Shown: positions 23,750-23,762 of the stretch, in pieces
How the letters are laid out: every line of letters begins with the position of its first letter
How positions within the stretch are numbered: the stretch's first letter is position 1
From: a virus
Reading direction: 5' to 3' (one strand)
Length of the DNA stretch: 23,762 bases
Virus record (IMG/VR): IMGVR_UViG_3300027985_000055
Span: 1 to 23,762 of that record
Notes under the pieces: model-generated
The model's input: only the letters and a program-made list of their open reading frames with translations
What the model was told of the DNA's origin: nothing
Database searches by the model: none
Program-made: the position numbers and the translations under genes

Positions 23750-23762
23750 GTCGCTCGGGACT

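Larger units (their letters stand above)
23146..23762. other. non-coding right-end region, probable flank of the terminal repeat
   Basis: These 617 bases hold no credible gene; the readings through it are products of short repeats. Composition shifts from about 43% GC to a GC-rich CA/CG/TA tract, then mixed repeats. It holds, in order, T-runs, a GC hairpin, a Z-DNA-prone tract, 10-bp and 8-bp tandem repeats, a 9-bp array and three dyads, itemised separately. T7 and T3 carry short-repeat arrays next to the direct terminal repeat; by analogy and by its place after the last late gene, this is likely the right end, perhaps entering the terminal repeat. The exact boundary cannot be seen. Confidence 0.55.

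Overview
The window holds the late (structure, packaging and lysis) half of a T7-supergroup podovirus (Autographiviridae-like) that infects a Gram-negative bacterium. Every gene is on the + strand. Genes are tightly packed, many start/stop codons overlap by one base, and the order follows T7 genes 7.3-8-9-10-11-12-14-15-16-17-18-19. The phage RNA polymerase and early/replication genes are not here, so the assignment rests on gene order, protein lengths and recognisable motifs. It is a familiar genome type with several departures from T7.

Layout. 1-898: two tandem Thr/Ala/Pro-rich proteins with matching basic C-termini, in the place of T7 gp6.7/gp7.3. 900-4241: portal, scaffold, major capsid. 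4242-4447: the only long gap inside the gene block, holding hairpins and a probable terminator after the capsid gene. 4448-7355: tail tube proteins A and B (gatekeeper and nozzle). 7355-14806: three internal/ejection proteins (gp14-, gp15- and gp16-like). The gp16-like one has a zinc-peptidase HExxH motif and no transglycosylase domain that I can see. 14806-15498: a very short gp17-type fibre, probably an adaptor. 15508-18224: small terminase, an unrecognised 196-residue protein, large terminase. 18227-19527: a small unknown protein, a coiled-coil/one-TM holin candidate, a GH24 lysozyme and a 41-residue basic protein. 19538-22774: a 1078-residue tail fibre whose C-terminus looks like a C-type-lectin/formylglycine-enzyme fold of the sort used as diversity-generating-retroelement targets. 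22786-23145: a small unknown gene.

23146-23762 is non-coding and unlike the rest: short tandem repeats, a long GC-rich alternating purine-pyrimidine tract, a 9-bp repeat in 6.5 copies, a perfect CRP-type dyad and two further dyads. Position and composition suggest the right genome end next to, or entering, the direct terminal repeat, as with the short-repeat arrays beside the T7 terminal repeat.

How it works together. Scaffold and capsid build the prohead on the portal, terminase fills it, and the tube proteins close it. The ejection proteins (with the two gp7.3-like proteins) build a trans-envelope channel during infection. The short fibre probably docks on the tail and the large fibre binds the host. 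The lysozyme and holin candidate release progeny.
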